Source of the DNA: an uncultured Hymenobacter sp.
GTDB taxonomy: Bacteria; Bacteroidota; Bacteroidia; Cytophagales; Hymenobacteraceae
Direction of reading: 5' to 3'
Length of the DNA stretch: 22,312 nt
NCBI GenBank assembly: GCA_937871705.1
Contig: CALMOO010000332.1
Span: 1-22,312, forward strand
Below, one piece after another: positions 15,306-22,312 of this stretch. The notes under the pieces are model-generated. The model did no database searches and had not been told where the DNA came from. It worked only from the letters and a program-made list of their open reading frames with translations. A program made the position numbers and the translations under genes. Each line of letters begins with the position of its first letter. Positions within the stretch are counted from its first letter, which is position 1.

Positions 15306-15379
15306 AAAAGCGCCGCCCTACCGGCCGGCGCTTTCTCTGCAAGATTTAGGTAACGACAAGCCTACCAGCGGGGCTTTTT
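15299..15379 (-). repeat. IS right terminal inverted repeat with embedded terminator
   Basis: This is the 81-bp right end, the inverted copy of 13789-13869. Its hairpin (15307-15334, one mismatch) has its T run on the minus strand, so it would stop transcription entering from the right. Confidence 0.85.
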
Positions 15380-15431
15380 TAGTCAGTATAAATTACATTA
15401 CCTTCGAGGCTTCACTCTACCTGCACTACCC

Positions 15432-17831
15432 GTGAAAGAAATTCCCTTCAATATATCTGCCCGCACTGCCAAACTCATTGGACAAGAAAACTTTGCGAAC
15501 GCAGAGGGTGCAGTAATTGAATTAGTCAAGAACGGTTATGATGCCGATGCTACAGCCTGCATTATTGTATTCGACGAGTTAGAGTCAAGCCTCTATATTA
15601 TTGATGATGGTGAGGGTATGACTGAGGACACAATAAGTCGGCACTGGATGACTATCGGCACTGACCATAAAAATAATAATGAAGCAACTGGAAAATCAAG
15701 GATAAAGACAGGAGCTAAAGGTATTGGACGTTTTGCCCTTGATAGATTAGGCGGTCATTGTGAAATGATTACTAATACTGAAAAAACTAAGCCTATAGAG
15801 TGGCAGGTAAGCTGGAATCAGTTTGATGGGGCAGACATACGTCTAACCGATGTGAAAGCCACTATCGAAGAAATAGATAGCTATGAAATAAAGAGTTACG
15901 TATCCTCTTTACTAGCATTTATAAAGACTCCTAACAAGTTCTTTGATAAGCATTTCACTAAAAATACGGGCACAGTTATTAAAATAACATCCTTACGTGA
16001 TTCTTGGAGTGAAAATGCAATAGAGCAGCTTTTTCAAAACTTGGAACAATTAATTCCACCACTTGAAATTAATTCTTTCGGAATTTACCTTTACTCTAGC
16101 CTGTACCCCAATCAATTTGGCATAATTGAACCAGAAGCTTTCGATGACTATGATTACAAATTATCAGCTAGTGTTTCCTTAGACCACAAAGCAATTATAA
16201 AAATAACACGTAATGAGTTAGATTTAAATGGACTTATATCCCGACATTTTTTTGAAAACAATCAATTAGTAGGTCCGCAATATTCACTAGACACATTTAA
16301 AAAAGGAGAGTTCACTATAAACGCCTCTTTAGAAGAATTAATACCTGGCTTCAAGGATGTAGATAAAAACAATCTACTAGATAAGATAGGTCCCTTTGAA
16401 TTTTCTTTTTACTTTTTAAAAAGAGGTGGAGCGCAAGAAAAAGATGAGGATGAACGGAAATATCCTTATAACCCTGTTAACTATGCAGTTCGCTCTCAAC
16501 TACTTTCTAGGTACGGCGGCATCAAAATTTTTAGAGATAATTTTCGTGTAAGACCATACGGAGAAGTCAAGAGCACAGCTTTTGATTGGCTTGACCTAGG
16601 GGTTAGGGCGGCCCGTAATCCTACTATTACCCGTCCCGGATATAGTGTAAGGCCAAACCAAGTCTATGGAATAGTAAATATTTCTAAGGTAACTAATATT
16701 GCCTTTCAAGATAAATCAAATAGAGAAGGGCTTCAAGAGAATGAATCATTTACTTTCTTCAAGCAAATCTTACTTGCAATAATTAATAAATTTGAAATAG
16801 ATAGAAGCACTATCATGCTCACTATCGATAAATTATGGAAGGAGCAAAATAAGCAAGAAGAAGCTAAAGAAGAGGCAACCAACGATTCGAAAGCCTATAA
16901 AAAGAAAAAAGCCGCTAGAAAAGCGAAAAAGGGAAGCAGTAGCGCACAAGGCACTCAAGGACAAGATACTGAAGAGCAAGAAGAGCTTCTTGAAGATGCT
17001 GACAAAGTTATTGAGCGTTTGGAGCTGGCTATCGCCGCTTTAAAAGAAGACAATGCTGTACTTCGTGAAGAACAGAAGCTCTATCGCGTTCTAACTAGTG
17101 CTGGATTAACAGTATCCTCTTTTGCACATGAATTAAAAAATTTGAGCGGAAGAACGCTTCCTCGCTCCGACTATTTGAGAGAAGTATTAGAGGAATTATT
17201 AAAGCCAAACGATGTAGCTCACTTACCTGACTTCAGAAACCCATTCATTATGGTTTCCGATATTAAATCGGATGATGAGAGAGTTAGTCAATGGCTCGAC
17301 TTTTCTTTAGCTTCTCTTAAGAGGGACAAACGTACCAGAACGAAAATCGATTTAGTAACCTACGTTGAAAAGTTACAACGCACTTGGGCTGCGCTATTGA
17401 GCCAAAAACAGATAAAGCTCACAGTTAAAAAAACCAATTTTCTAAATGTTTATTTCAAAGGATTTGAGATAGACTTAGACACCATTTTCAATAACTTAAT
17501 TGTAAATTCTGTAGAAGCATTCGTGCGCCCCGGAGTTTCTGATAGACGAGAAATTACCTTGAGTTTTGCTTTTACACCCAAAGGCATTGGCACTTACGGG
17601 ATAAGTATCATCTATGAAGACTCCGGTCCAGGCTTAGCCTCAGAAATTAAAGATGCTGCTCAAATACTCCAGCCTTTTTTCACAACTAAGCGTGATAATC
17701 AGACAGGAGAAATTATTGGCACTGGTTTGGGAATGTGGTTGATTAAATCAACTATCGATGACTACAGTGGTAAAATACAAATAGGGGCAGAGCGCCCTGG
17801 ATTTAAAGCTCTTATTGACTTACCTGCTTAA
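15432..17831 (+). CDS. Soluble sensor kinase with two GHKL ATPase domains
   Basis: A GTG start at 15432 gives 799 residues; no upstream in-frame ATG is plausible. The N-terminus is a HATPase_c_3 (MutL/Hsp90-like) domain: N-box around IELVKNGYDAD (N34), G1 DDGEGM (58-63) and G2 GAKGIGRFAL (94 on). After a middle region and a lysine-rich, then acidic coiled coil (about 480-555) comes a histidine-kinase core. Its H-box is SSFAHELKNLSG with H566, the N-box is FNNLIVNSVEAF (N692), G1 is DSGPG (730-734) and G2 is GTGLGMWL (763 on). No membrane segment is seen. The next gene, 11 nt downstream, is a receiver, so this is probably its kinase. The first ATPase may act as a conformational sensor clamp. 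The gene is AT-richer than the type I core. It starts 52 bp from the IS end, so the native promoter may be displaced. Confidence 0.88.
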   Translation: MKEIPFNISARTAKLIGQENFANAEGAVIELVKNGYDADATACIIVFDELESSLYIIDDGEGMTEDTISRHWMTIGTDHKNNNEATGKSRIKTGAKGIGRFALDRLGGHCEMITNTEKTKPIEWQVSWNQFDGADIRLTDVKATIEEIDSYEIKSYVSSLLAFIKTPNKFFDKHFTKNTGTVIKITSLRDSWSENAIEQLFQNLEQLIPPLEINSFGIYLYSSLYPNQFGIIEPEAFDDYDYKLSASVSLDHKAIIKITRNELDLNGLISRHFFENNQLVGPQYSLDTFKKGEFTINASLEELIPGFKDVDKNNLLDKIGPFEFSFYFLKRGGAQEKDEDERKYPYNPVNYAVRSQLLSRYGGIKIFRDNFRVRPYGEVKSTAFDWLDLGVRAARNPTITRPGYSVRPNQVYGIVNISKVTNIAFQDKSNREGLQENESFTFFKQILLAIINKFEIDRSTIMLTIDKLWKEQNKQEEAKEEATNDSKAYKKKKAARKAKKGSSSAQGTQGQDTEEQEELLEDADKVIERLELAIAALKEDNAVLREEQKLYRVLTSAGLTVSSFAHELKNLSGRTLPRSDYLREVLEELLKPNDVAHLPDFRNPFIMVSDIKSDDERVSQWLDFSLASLKRDKRTRTKIDLVTYVEKLQRTWAALLSQKQIKLTVKKTNFLNVYFKGFEIDLDTIFNNLIVNSVEAFVRPGVSDRREITLSFAFTPKGIGTYGISIIYEDSGPGLASEIKDAAQILQPFFTTKRDNQTGEIIGTGLGMWLIKSTIDDYSGKIQIGAERPGFKALIDLPA

Positions 17832-17842
17832 AAACCCTAGTT

Positions 17843-18478
17843 ATGGCAGCGCCTGTAGTTGTTTACATAGATGATGATGAACAAAGCGCTCGCGACGTGC
17901 AGCGTGCTCTGTACAAACATCTTTCCATAAAATTCATAAAGCCGGATGAGAAGCTAGATGACCTTATGGAGAAGATTTTTTCCTTTCATCCGGATGCAAT
18001 AATCGTTGACTTTAGGCTATCGGATATGATACTCAATATTGAGTATGATGGCTATAGCGTTCTTCAGCAAGTTTTAGAAGTTAAGGATAGGTTTCCTGTG
18101 TTCATTCTAACTTCTAACGAAGCTGATGCCTTTGCTGAAGTCGATGATGTCAATTTTGTCTATGAGAAAAATCAACTTCATGGCAGCAGCACATTTGCTG
18201 AAAGAGTTGTAAAGCAGATAGATAAATACAAAAAGAAACTAGAAGAGAAAGAAGATAGGCTTCTGGAGCTAATAGATAAGAGCAAAGAACAAGAGTTGAC
18301 CCAACCAGAAGAAGAGGAATTGATTGACTTAGACGGTTTTATTGAGAAAAGCCTTGATAAGAAGAGTGCGTTGCCTGATGAACTAAAGGTCACTACGAAC
18401 GAACGGCGTTTGAGCGATATACTGGCTCGAGTAGACGCACTGGTAGAGAAAGTAAACGTACGATTGCCTAAGCCATGA
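17843..18478 (+). CDS. Single-domain response regulator with coiled-coil tail
   Basis: This 211-residue protein begins with a complete receiver: D10-D11-D12 (VYIDDDE), phosphoacceptor D56 (AIIVDFRLS), T90 (VFILTSN) and K109 (FVYEKNQ). The rest is a highly charged helical tail (KKKLEEKEDRLLELIDKSKE onward) without a known DNA-binding or enzymatic domain. It probably passes the phosphorylation state to a protein partner rather than to a promoter. The start is 11 nt after the kinase stop, and its stop overlaps the start of the HNH gene (ATGA), so the three are translated together. The HNH nuclease and methylase downstream are the natural candidates for that partner, by inference. Confidence 0.88.
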   Translation: MAAPVVVYIDDDEQSARDVQRALYKHLSIKFIKPDEKLDDLMEKIFSFHPDAIIVDFRLSDMILNIEYDGYSVLQQVLEVKDRFPVFILTSNEADAFAEVDDVNFVYEKNQLHGSSTFAERVVKQIDKYKKKLEEKEDRLLELIDKSKEQELTQPEEEELIDLDGFIEKSLDKKSALPDELKVTTNERRLSDILARVDALVEKVNVRLPKP

Positions 18479-19053
18479 GTGCCTTTCATCCTTTTCGGAG
18501 GGCGACGCCCACCCGAACGTATACTGGCCCAGTGCTTACCTCGTACCGCAAATACAAGGAGTCGCTGGCCGCAGATTTCCAACGCCGGTGCGGCTACACT
18601 GACTGCCGCGATTTTTGGTTTGGAGGCAAGAGCACGTTCCACATCGACCATTTTAAGCCTAAGTCTAAATATGCCCATCTGGAATGCGAGTACAGCAACT
18701 TAGTCTACGCCTGCTCCCACGTCAATCAGGCCAAAAGTGATGACGACTCGGATGACTACTTAGACCCGTGCGACTCGGATTACAACCAGCATTTCGGCCG
18801 AGACCAGGATGGAAATATTGTGACGCTACCGGGTTCACAGCAAGCTGCTTATATGTACAAGAAGCTGAAGCTCTACCTCCGACGGTACGGTGTAATCTGG
18901 TCGCTTGACAGATTGGAAGAAAAAATAACCGAACTTCACAGCCTTTTAGACCGCAATCCTGACGCTGAGTCCAGAAATGAATTGCTAGAAGAACTGAATT
19001 TAGTTTCCAGAGAATATCACAGCTATATGAAATATTTGGCTGTTATACAATGA
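18475..19053 (+). CDS. HNH endonuclease
   Basis: This 192-residue protein has an HNH/beta-beta-alpha-metal nuclease core: C39 and C44 (RCGYTDC), HIDHFKPKSK with H56, D58 and H59, YSNLVYAC with N75 and C80, and VNQAK with N84. The pattern resembles the HNH proteins seen with retrons and in the Septu system (TIGR02646-like, PtuB-like), though a direct relation is not shown. The C-terminal half is helical with a coiled coil. ATGA overlaps link it to the receiver upstream and the methylase downstream. As cognate nuclease it could restrict DNA that the methylase does not protect. Alternatively it could be a signal-gated effector under the upstream phosphorelay. Confidence 0.88.
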   Translation: MSAFHPFRRATPTRTYTGPVLTSYRKYKESLAADFQRRCGYTDCRDFWFGGKSTFHIDHFKPKSKYAHLECEYSNLVYACSHVNQAKSDDDSDDYLDPCDSDYNQHFGRDQDGNIVTLPGSQQAAYMYKKLKLYLRRYGVIWSLDRLEEKITELHSLLDRNPDAESRNELLEELNLVSREYHSYMKYLAVIQ

Positions 19054-20669
19054 GTTCCAAAAAGAGTACTGGTTCGTATTACACCCCTAGCTACATAGCC
19101 AGCTTTGTGGTGCAGTATCTGCTGCCAGAAGTCGTCTTAACTACTGACTTCATTACCTTCCTGGAGCCCAGCGCAGGCGACGGTGTATTTGTGAGTGCCT
19201 TGTTGCAGCAAGTAGCTTTATTGCCCCAAGCAAATGATATCTGTGTGCGTACAGTCGAGCGCGAGCCAGCAGAGTCAGCTAAGGTGGAAGAGCTACTGAA
19301 AACTACTGCGTGTGAGAATGTAGTATGGGATTGTTCTGTTGGCGATTTCCTAGAAATGCAGGTAGAACTGCAGCCTGAGTACAGATTAATTTTAGGAAAC
19401 CCACCTTATCTCAATAAAAAGAGGCTGACTCAGAAGCAAATTGATGTTTGCATTAACATCAATGAAGAAGCGGGCTTGCCAACCTTCGTGAGCAACATAT
19501 GGACAGCCTTCGTGCTACGCTCAGCTCAACTACTTACTGCGGATGGGGTGATGGCTTTCGTGCTACCAGCAGAAATCCTGCAGGTAAAGTATGCTGTGGC
19601 CGTAAAAGAGTACCTATACAAAAGCTTCGACCGTATCGAGTTTTTTGACTTCAAAGAATTACTCTTTGATGCTAAAGGCCAAGGCACGATTCTGTTCATC
19701 GGCTATAAAAAGACGAACAAGGAAGCAGGAGTCTTCTTTACAAATATCCACGACACCGCGGTGCTTGAGACTCGTGATTTCGAGTTTAAGAAGCAGCACG
19801 CAGTAGAACTGGAGGGTTTTCGTGTGAAGGAGAGCCACCACGACTTGCCCCAAGAAGATTTGGAGTTGCTTTACCGTATTCGGCGCGAGGTAAAGGCCAT
19901 CCAGCACTATGCTACATCGAAACCAGGCGTGGTTACGGCTGCCAACGACTACTTCATTGTTAATCAAGAGCAGCTAGATGCGTTTGACCTGCAGCCGTTT
20001 AGCAAAGAAATCATTCAGAAAGGGTCGCTGGTTAACGGAAAGGTAGAATTTACTCAAGAAGACTTCCAGAAGCTTAGCCAAGCAGGCACCCCAACCTACC
20101 TGCTGGACTTCAACAATAAGCCTACTTCGGAGACCAAAGTGCGCGAATACTTGAATAAAGGGGAGGCTCGTGCGATTCACAAGCGCTATAAGTGCCTGCA
20201 GCGAGACCGGTGGTACGACATTCCCAACGTGTCTGGCCCTGGCGAAGCTTTGTTTTTCAAGCGCTGCCACAAGTACCCGAAGCTACTTAAGAATACGGCT
20301 AATGTCTTAGTGACAGATAGCGCCTATAAAGTAGCGTTAAAGCCTGAATACGATTTGGATAGCTTCGTATTTTCCTTCTATAATTCGCTTACGATGGCTT
20401 TTGCTGAGTTGGAGGGCCGACACTATGGGGGAGGTGTGCTTGAACTCATTCCCTCGGAGTTCAAGCGCCTACCGATGGTGTACACCCCCCGGAGTGGAGC
20501 TGAGTTTAGCCTTTACGCAGAGCAGTTTAAGCGCAAGCAGTCTATTTCTGAAGTGCTTGATTCGAATGACGAGGTGGTATTGCGCCAGATTCCAGGAATG
20601 ACCAATGACGCAATCGAAACTATTAAGCGAGTGCGGCAGCTACTTCTCAATAGAAGGTTTCGAGTTTGA
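19050..20669 (+). CDS. Gamma-class N6-adenine DNA methyltransferase
   Basis: This 539-residue protein matches the TaqI/Eco57I-like gamma class. Motif X GSYYTP lies near the start, motif I FLEPSAGDGVF is at 37-47, and motif IV NPPY is at 117-120, all intact. The C-terminal half (about 250-530) resembles a TaqI-type recognition domain, with KGSLVNGKVEF and a helical end. A catalytically active modification enzyme is likely. ATG overlaps the HNH stop as ATGA. With the HNH gene it could form a type II-like restriction pair, but it is unusual that these two are coupled to a kinase and receiver. A clear terminator 15 nt after the stop ends the operon. Confidence 0.9.
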   Translation: MSSKKSTGSYYTPSYIASFVVQYLLPEVVLTTDFITFLEPSAGDGVFVSALLQQVALLPQANDICVRTVEREPAESAKVEELLKTTACENVVWDCSVGDFLEMQVELQPEYRLILGNPPYLNKKRLTQKQIDVCININEEAGLPTFVSNIWTAFVLRSAQLLTADGVMAFVLPAEILQVKYAVAVKEYLYKSFDRIEFFDFKELLFDAKGQGTILFIGYKKTNKEAGVFFTNIHDTAVLETRDFEFKKQHAVELEGFRVKESHHDLPQEDLELLYRIRREVKAIQHYATSKPGVVTAANDYFIVNQEQLDAFDLQPFSKEIIQKGSLVNGKVEFTQEDFQKLSQAGTPTYLLDFNNKPTSETKVREYLNKGEARAIHKRYKCLQRDRWYDIPNVSGPGEALFFKRCHKYPKLLKNTANVLVTDSAYKVALKPEYDLDSFVFSFYNSLTMAFAELEGRHYGGGVLELIPSEFKRLPMVYTPRSGAEFSLYAEQFKRKQSISEVLDSNDEVVLRQIPGMTNDAIETIKRVRQLLLNRRFRV

Positions 20670-20684
20670 TAAAACAACCTTAAA

Positions 20685-20713
20685 AGCTCGGCCCACAAGC
20701 CGGGCTTTTTTTT
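20685..20713 (+). terminator. Intrinsic terminator of the kinase-receiver-HNH-methylase operon
   Basis: AGCTCGGC (685-692 of this kilobase block, i.e. 20685-20692), loop CCACAA and GCCGGGCT (20699-20706) form an 8-bp stem with one G-U, followed by T to 20713. It lies 15 nt after the methylase stop. Confidence 0.88.
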
Positions 20714-20748
20714 ATGCTTATTTAGCAATACACTTCCTGTACTAGTGA

Positions 20749-21081
20749 ATGGCCACTCTGCCTTCTGACCCACCACACATTCTTCAAGCCAAACAGGCTG
20801 CGGCCGAAGCTGGCCTCGATTTGGAACCCGCTTTCACTGCTCTCAAATTAGCTGCTCAGTTCTATCGCGATAGTCAAGCCGATAGCTCACCAACTCCCGA
20901 AGAAACTACCAAATTGCGTCATATTCTCAAGAATGTGCGCAAGCGTCTACGACAAGTACATGATATACTGACGGACAGCGGCATTCCCGATGCTAAAAAA
21001 GTCAAGAAGATTTGCTTCGTAATCAACCTTCTGTTGCCCTCGCAACCTCCACAGCAGGATACACAGGTAGTGCAGAGCTAA
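20749..21081 (+). CDS. Small helical protein of unknown function
   Basis: This is a 110-residue, apparently all-helical protein with a basic central stretch (KLRHILKNVRKRLRQVHDIL) and a short hydrophobic segment (ICFVINLLLPS) near the end. No family was recognised. It starts 36 nt beyond the upstream terminator and ends 10 nt before the HEPN-like gene, so the two probably form one transcript. A role as its partner or antitoxin is an inference from position. Confidence 0.6.
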   Translation: MATLPSDPPHILQAKQAAAEAGLDLEPAFTALKLAAQFYRDSQADSSPTPEETTKLRHILKNVRKRLRQVHDILTDSGIPDAKKVKKICFVINLLLPSQPPQQDTQVVQS

Positions 21082-21091
21082 TTGCAGAAAG

Positions 21092-22192
21092 ATGGAAATA
21101 GTCTTTAAAATCAGGGTTGACCTGATGAATTATATCAACTTCATAGAACTAGCCGCGCAACTAATGCCAGCAGGCTTAGGTGGAGGAGTGTTGCATCCGC
21201 AAACACGCGAAGGCATTAATGAAACCATTGACTTTATAAATAAAGCTAGCAAGGAAGAAACACTTATAAAAGGGCCAGCGCTGTTGAATGCTCTCGAGCC
21301 GATGCTTAAAGAATGTATGAGAATTTTTCCACTCAAAAAGAGTTTGGAAGAAGTTGGTTCAGCTTATCGAAAACTTCGTAAGGAAGACGAGTTAGTATCT
21401 ACAGGCATTCCTCTTAGCTGGCTAGATAAGTATATCGATGCTGGACAAGTTTTAGCCGGCTATACGCCTTATCAAGCGAGAATAGGTATAGGCCGCCATG
21501 CTGGAAGATTTGCATTAGAAGAAAGCTTCTTGCTTACAGATGGATTCTATCTATTAGTAAGCAGCGAAAAAGCATGGAGCTTATTAAATTCTTTCGGCAA
21601 AGAGATTTCAAAAAATATTGAAAACAACTACATTACTGATGAATTTTACATTAAGACATCTTCTGTTAACCATAACGTATGCATGTTAGCAAGAAATTCG
21701 ATTGTCAATCTCTACTCCTTTATTGAATGCTTTATTAACAGTATTGGCTATGACTACTTTTTAAGAAATGAAAATGACTTATCTATAAGTCAGCAAGAAA
21801 CCTTAAAAGGTAAAAAGGGTGGCTTTTTATCTTTAGAGCATAAACTTGAAAAGTTTCCTTTAATCATTTCCCCTAAATCTAAACAATCTATATTCGCTAT
21901 CGACGTCAAGCAAAGAAGGCATCCATTTATAAAATTCTTAGACGAATATAAAGAATTAAGAGACGCTTCTATGCATTATTCGCCGCTAAAAAGCGACATA
22001 TTGCGAAAACCTGGAGATTGGGTTAAAAAGGCAAAACTTCATTCAGAAATAGTAGTAGAAGTTGCTCGGCTATTTTGGCGTGCATGCTATCCACAAGCTG
22101 ATTTTCCCTCTTATCTAAAAAAGCTTGATTATCAGAAGTGCTATAAAGAAGGCGAAATCAGGTATGAGAGTATGCTTGTTATTTCTAAGTAG
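21092..22192 (+). CDS. HEPN-like protein, possible RNase toxin
   Basis: This protein has 366 residues from ATG 21092; an internal ATG at 21125 is an alternative start. The C-terminal half is helical and contains EYKELRDASMHYSP, where R290 and H295 make the R-x4-H motif of HEPN domains, preceded by a likely HEPN helix (ARNSIVNLYSFIECFINSIG). HEPN proteins are RNases in many toxin-antitoxin and abortive-infection systems. The N-terminal 180 residues are unrecognised. It is AT-rich compared with the type I core and is paired with the small gene just upstream. A non-catalytic helical protein is possible because the assignment rests on one short motif and its context. Confidence 0.6.
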   Translation: MEIVFKIRVDLMNYINFIELAAQLMPAGLGGGVLHPQTREGINETIDFINKASKEETLIKGPALLNALEPMLKECMRIFPLKKSLEEVGSAYRKLRKEDELVSTGIPLSWLDKYIDAGQVLAGYTPYQARIGIGRHAGRFALEESFLLTDGFYLLVSSEKAWSLLNSFGKEISKNIENNYITDEFYIKTSSVNHNVCMLARNSIVNLYSFIECFINSIGYDYFLRNENDLSISQQETLKGKKGGFLSLEHKLEKFPLIISPKSKQSIFAIDVKQRRHPFIKFLDEYKELRDASMHYSPLKSDILRKPGDWVKKAKLHSEIVVEVARLFWRACYPQADFPSYLKKLDYQKCYKEGEIRYESMLVISK

Positions 22193-22269
22193 ACCTTTTC
22201 CACGCCCACCCCGCACCACTTTCCAAAAATCCTCCCCATGTTTGCCCCGCAAAGAACTCAGTGGGCGAC

Positions 22270-22306
22270 TGCCACTCAAATCCTAGTCGGGGCTTACTGA
22301 GTGGCA
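22270..22306. repeat. Inverted repeat at the right edge
   Basis: TGCCACTCA (22270-22278) and TGAGTGGCA (22298-22306) are perfect reverse complements with a 19-nt spacer. A related CTCAGTGGG lies at 22258-22266. No T tract follows. It may be an element end or a regulatory site for what lies beyond the window. Confidence 0.55.
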
Positions 22307-22312
22307 TTGTTA

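Larger units (their letters stand above)
13789..15379 (+). mobile_element. Decayed IS4-family (IS50/Tn5-like) insertion sequence
   Basis: The element is bounded by 81-bp terminal inverted repeats at 13789-13869 and 15299-15379. By eye they differ at two positions: C/T near 13820 and C/G near 13852. The repeats start AAAAAGCCCCGCTGGTAGGC and include the transposase stop. The total is 1591 bp, a normal size for this family. No matching 9-bp target duplication is visible in the flanks (TAATTACTG left, TAGTCAGTA right), which suggests an old insertion or later rearrangement. The enclosed transposase is broken. Confidence 0.8.

Noticed and set aside
13780..15389. Target-site duplication of the IS
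   Set aside because: The 9 bases on either side of the terminal repeats (TAATTACTG and TAGTCAGTA) do not match, so none is claimed.
18475..20669. Calling the HNH/methylase pair a plain type II restriction system
   Set aside because: Possible, but the overlapping translation with a kinase and receiver is not explained by it, and the HNH gene is closer in pattern to retron- and Septu-type nucleases than to a known type II enzyme.
1..22312. CRISPR arrays, tRNA or rRNA genes
   Set aside because: No regularly spaced repeats and no tRNA- or rRNA-like sequence were noticed in the window.

Overview
The window looks like a defence island from a GC-rich member of the Bacteroidota, most like a Hymenobacter-type Cytophagales. 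The basis is that starts lack Shine-Dalgarno sequences, a few sites resemble the Bacteroidota TAnnTTTG -7 box, and protein flavour and base composition fit. Genus is inference. No housekeeping gene is visible. Base composition changes sharply from block to block (GC-rich core, AT-richer flanks), which suggests assembly from separately acquired cassettes.

Left edge (1-974): the C-terminal helix-turn-helix of a serine recombinase runs in from outside the window. About 840 bp without a convincing gene follows, unusually rich in dyad symmetries: a strong terminator, an 18-bp perfect inverted repeat, a 42-bp near-palindrome built from three TTGGCCA units, and a long-range stem ending in seven T.

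Module A (975-5599): a WYL-domain regulator on the minus strand is divergent from a two-gene operon. The first gene encodes a roughly 841-residue protein that appears to join a degenerate HsdM-like methylase domain, an HsdS-like target-recognition segment and a C-terminal histidine-kinase core. The second, 3 nt downstream, encodes a receiver-domain protein with an unrecognised output domain. A 7-bp inverted repeat in the divergent intergenic region is a candidate operator.

Module B (5742-13475): a complete GC-rich type I restriction-modification locus in the order hsdR, hsdS, AlbA/GHKL ATPase, hsdM.

Module C (13476-15431): a decayed IS4-family (IS50/Tn5-like) insertion sequence with 81-bp terminal inverted repeats, 79 of 81 positions identical, each carrying a terminator hairpin that faces incoming transcription.

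Module D (15432-20669): a tightly packed AT-richer operon. It encodes a soluble protein with two GHKL ATPase domains and a histidine-kinase H-box, then a receiver protein, an HNH endonuclease and a gamma-class N6-adenine methyltransferase. The last two junctions are ATGA overlaps, and a clear terminator follows.

Module E (20749-22192): a small helical protein followed by a 366-residue protein with a HEPN-type R-x4-H motif, possibly a toxin/antitoxin or abortive-infection pair.

The main point of interest is that two unrelated, apparently cytoplasmic phosphorelay modules flank one type I system. One has its kinase fused to DNA-methylase and recognition domains; the other is in one operon with a nuclease and a methylase. 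Both could be phosphorelay-controlled or phosphorelay-sensing anti-phage systems. This is inference from architecture and gene order only.
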